Below are positions 4,051 to 5,256 of a DNA stretch of 5,256 bases, one piece after another. Both the position numbers and the translations under genes were made by a program. Below the pieces are notes generated by a model, which ran no database searches, was not told the origin of the DNA, and was given only the letters and a program-made list of their open reading frames with translations. Positions within the stretch are counted from its first letter, which is position 1. Every line of letters begins with the position of its first letter. Origin of the DNA: Nitrospinota bacterium (lineage in GTDB: Bacteria; Nitrospinota_A; UBA7883; JADGGD01); contig JADGCD010000062.1 in the NCBI GenBank assembly GCA_015229165.1, positions 1 through 5,256 of the forward strand, in the 5' to 3' direction.

Positions 4051-5256
4051 TGGACATCAACCTGCTGACCCTCCCCGAAGGGGACCGGACCACGCTGGCC
4101 CTGCCGGCGCCGGGGGAGTGGCCCGCCACCGTGGCCGCCAACCGGGCGCTCTCCCGCAGCGCCCCCCTTGGGTCGATCACCGTGGCCGACCTGATCGCCT
4201 CCGCCCGGGCCCGGGCGGTTCTCGACGCCGCCTCCTATACCCGGTCGCTGGGGCTGTCGATCCCCTCCCCCTTGTCCCTCGGCGGAGCCGTGGTGGCGAC
4301 GGGCCATCAGCCCTATCCGTTCCATCCCGGTGTGGCGGTCAAGGCGCCCCTCGTCGCCCGGCTGGCGCAGAAAATCGGCGGAATCCCCCTCTTCATCACT
4401 GTCGACTCCGACGACTTCCGCCACGACCACCTTCCCCTCCCCGCCATCGTCGATGGGCGGTTGATCCGGGAGGAGATTCCCTTTCTGCCCAAGGGTGGGG
4501 CTCCCCTCTACGAGCGGGGGGAACGGGAGCCGTGGGAGCGGACCGTCGACCGGGTGGCGGCGATCCGGCAGGGGATGGCGTCGCGCCCCCGGTTCGCGGC
4601 GATGGTCCCTCCGCTCGACCTCTATATCGAGCGGCTCCGGGCATTGGCGCCCCCCGCCGACCCGACCCCCGCCGCTCGGGCGATCCTGCTGCGGCGCGGG
4701 TGGGAGAGCGACATCGCCGGGCCGCTGCTGGAGCTTCCGGTCAGCCTGCTGTCGACCCATGACACGTTCCTCCATTTCGCCGCGCACCTGATCGGGGAGA
4801 TCGAACGGTTCGCCCCCCTCTATAACGGCGAACTGGCCCGTTACCGGCGCGAGCGAAAACTCCGCTATCCGGTCAACCCCTTCCCCGACCTGAAGGGGGA
4901 CGACACCCGGCGGGAGACCCCCTTCTGGCTCCTGACCGACGCCGGGCGGGAACCGCTGTATGTCGACCGACAGGGGCGCCTCTGCGCCGGGGCCAAGGGG
5001 GAGGCCATCGGCGACCTGGCCGCGCTGCGGGAGGGGGGGCTTGCGATCCGCCCCAAGGCGATCCCCCTGTCGATCTACCTGCGGCTCTTTGTTAGCGATT
5101 TTTTCATCCACGGCGTCGGCGGGGCCAAGTACGACACCATCACCGACCCGGTCATCGCAAGGTTCTACGGCGTCGAACCGCCGACCTACGGCTGCGTCAC
5201 CGCCACCCTTCACGCCCCGATGGAGGCGCCCGCCGATCCGTCGGTCAAACGGGCCG
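4050..5256 (+). CDS. BshC-like protein (putative amino-acid/cysteine-adding enzyme), 3' end cut off
   Basis: The frame opens at ATG 4050-4052, overlapping the deacetylase stop by one base (TGATG), and stays open for 402 codons to the window edge. The N-terminal domain carries VATGHQPYPFHPG (82-94) and LFITVDSDDFRHDH (114-127). These resemble the HQ-x-x-x-FTGP and EDHD blocks of BshC, whose core is a nucleotidyltransferase-like fold and which adds cysteine to glucosaminyl-malate. A later block, IRPKAIPLSIYLRLFVSDFF, leads into IHGVGGAKYDTITD (353-366). That is comparable in place to the RP-to-GGPGE region of BshC but different in wording. BshC is about 540 aa, so roughly a quarter is missing. 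The gene order after BshB1 supports the assignment. It is a divergent BshC or a sister family, so no gene symbol is given, and cysteine as substrate is inferred. Confidence 0.75.
   Translation, partial: MDINLLTLPEGDRTTLALPAPGEWPATVAANRALSRSAPLGSITVADLIASARARAVLDAASYTRSLGLSIPSPLSLGGAVVATGHQPYPFHPGVAVKAPLVARLAQKIGGIPLFITVDSDDFRHDHLPLPAIVDGRLIREEIPFLPKGGAPLYERGEREPWERTVDRVAAIRQGMASRPRFAAMVPPLDLYIERLRALAPPADPTPAARAILLRRGWESDIAGPLLELPVSLLSTHDTFLHFAAHLIGEIERFAPLYNGELARYRRERKLRYPVNPFPDLKGDDTRRETPFWLLTDAGREPLYVDRQGRLCAGAKGEAIGDLAALREGGLAIRPKAIPLSIYLRLFVSDFFIHGVGGAKYDTITDPVIARFYGVEPPTYGCVTATLHAPMEAPADPSVKRA

Noticed and set aside
3984..5213. 409-codon minus-strand frame
   Set aside because: It is antisense to the BshC-like gene, which has conserved motifs and overlapping operon junctions. 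The antisense product is repetitive Gly/Asp/Arg/Pro, typical of GC-rich mirror frames.

Overview
The window comes from a GC-rich, flagellated bacterium. Pro, Gly and Arg codons are dominated by CCC, GGG and CGG. A typical flagellin, a sigma-28-type promoter in front of it and a sigma-54-type promoter nearby suggest a Gram-negative with a hierarchical flagellar regulon (proteobacterial or Nitrospirota-like). The sequence alone does not fix the species.

Layout, left to right. (1) Positions 1-229 hold the 3' end of an IS1595/ISXO2-type insertion sequence: the last 69 codons of its transposase and a possible terminal repeat. (2) Positions 377-1979, minus strand, form a tight operon. It begins with a 283-aa flagellin and continues with three small, low-complexity proteins (63, 78 and 95 aa). 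Each of the three has its own Shine-Dalgarno sequence, and two of these are built into the stop codon of the upstream gene. (3) Positions 1980-2411 are a 432-bp divergent regulatory region. It carries a sigma-28-like promoter facing the flagellin and a well-matched sigma-54 -24/-12 promoter facing right. (4) Positions 2412-2571 hold a 36-codon gene for a hydrophobic, Gly/Ala-rich peptide, closed by a strong intrinsic terminator. With the sigma-54 promoter this makes a self-contained transcription unit of about 210 nt. (5) Positions 2624-5256, plus strand, are a three-gene operon with overlapping stop and start codons: a GT2 glycosyltransferase, a BshB1-type PIG-L zinc deacetylase, and a BshC-like protein cut by the window edge.

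How the parts may work together. The left half is a motility locus: flagellin plus three co-transcribed small proteins of unknown role. The sigma-54 peptide may belong to the same regulon, because sigma-54 and sigma-28 are the classical flagellar sigma factors, but nothing else in the window proves this. The right half resembles a bacillithiol-type pathway (sugar transfer, deacetylation, addition of an amino acid such as cysteine). The usual GT4 enzyme BshA is replaced at this locus by a GT2 enzyme of the polyprenyl-phosphate mannosyltransferase type, so the product may differ from bacillithiol. The most novel items are the sigma-54 peptide unit, the small proteins behind the flagellin, and the GT2/BshB1/BshC-like combination.
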